DNA of 64,000 nucleotides from Valencia hispanica (Eukaryota; Chordata; Actinopteri; Cyprinodontiformes; Valenciidae). The notes under the pieces are model-generated. The model did not search any database and was not told the DNA's origin. It saw nothing but the letters and a program-made list of their open reading frames with translations. Below, one piece after another: positions 63,301 through 64,000 of this stretch; position 1 is the stretch's first letter, and every line of letters starts with the position of its first letter. The translations under genes and the position numbers were made by a program. The DNA is taken from the NCBI GenBank assembly GCA_963556495.2, contig OY747712.1, positions 31,454,235 through 31,518,234 on the forward strand, written 5' to 3'.

Positions 63301-64000
63301 GGGAAATACACGCCGGTCACGGTGCTTATCAAAAATAGACAAAAATATTTACCAAGAACTCTCGTGGAGAAAACATAAACCTAAGGGACTGCTGTTTAGA
63401 AATCCTTGTTGTTCAAAAAGAGAAGGCTTGCGTTTTCATTTAAAATGTGATAGAAAATTACGAATGAAATGGTGATTTTACAATAGAGTGGTAAAGTTAG
63501 GTTGTGTCGGAAAAACTGCGGCGATTATAGACAGCTGAAACCAGATGAAGGTGGAGGAAAAAGAAAAAATAGGTTAGGAAATGAGGGAATTTGTAGAGCC
63601 ACAGAGCCAACCTGCTGGGCCTGCCTGCTGCCTCAGAGATTGTAAACTGTCACTCAGGATGCAGACACAGAGGCAAGACAGAAATCATTTGCCCATATTA
63701 CCCTCCAATACAGAAACCGCCTTTAACATGTCCCCTCGCTCCCTATCTCACCCTCCATCTGCAGCTGGTATTTTTCTGTGCATCTGCCCGTGCACATGCA
63801 TGTATATGAACTGGCCGCCCCTCTGAGAGGTTTTCTCCTCTCTCTTGATAAAATGAGTCAGCTTGCAGCATGCTCTCCCCCTCATTGTTCGATGGTTCGT
63901 TGCCTCTCCGTAGGAGGCAGGCAGAGAGTGTTTGGGCTCTTTTTTCCCCCTGTTTTACCAGTTTACCAGTGTAATCCTTTACACTGGCACAATGAGCTTC
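63301..64000. other. gene-free stretch to window end
   Basis: Mixed composition, with pyrimidine-rich patches at 63830-63960. No exon or repeat that I can support. Confidence 0.45.

Overview
This window looks like non-coding chromosomal DNA from a teleost fish, probably a percomorph. It is AT-rich and has no long intact host coding region. It carries many fish-type transposable elements: Tc1-like DNA transposons, TTAA- and TA-flanked MITEs, a hAT derivative, a CR1/Rex1-type LINE, a tRNA-derived SINE and a probable solo LTR. It also has long (TA)n, (AC)n and (GA)n microsatellites. There are no bacterial or phage genes, rRNA genes or CRISPR arrays. The species assignment is inference from repeat style, made without a database search.

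The clearest gene is a microRNA gene of the mir-9 family on the plus strand (hairpin 53966-54042). The 5p arm matches miR-9-5p exactly. The 3p arm (miR-9*) has one substitution from the form I know. The hairpin lies between two very long (GA)n microsatellites. Upstream are GC-rich, CpG-containing patches that end in good splice donors (47306, 50330, 53226), and a block with a perfect PBX/MEIS motif (52883-52892). Downstream is a splice-bounded 92-nt exon candidate that contains an ATG and a 29-codon open frame (58357-58448). I infer that 47-59 kb is the promoter and host-transcript region of a mir-9 primary transcript, with regulatory sequence around it. A separate GC-rich patch with a strong minus-strand donor (17917-18360) may be a first exon of another transcript.

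Layout. 1-4.2 kb: an old antisense Tc1-like element split by a younger Tc1 element with roughly 0.3-kb inverted repeats. 4.2-10.7 kb: AT-rich DNA and several MITEs. 10.7-14 kb: a nearly full-length but dead LINE. 14-19.7 kb: a MITE, a (TA)n tract and the minus-strand exon candidate. 19.7-21.6 kb: a probable solo LTR, a repeat fragment and a hAT element with perfect 8-bp target duplications. 22-27 kb: Tc1 fragments, one of them interrupted by a MITE. 28-46 kb: gene-free DNA with two more antisense Tc1 copies, a MITE built from CACATGTG-like units, a TTAA MITE, SINE and other repeat fragments, and (AT)n tracts. 47-59 kb: the mir-9 region. 59-64 kb: gene-free DNA with possible conserved regulatory blocks.

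Only the microRNA, and possibly the small exons around it, look like host genes. Everything else with coding character is mobile-element debris.
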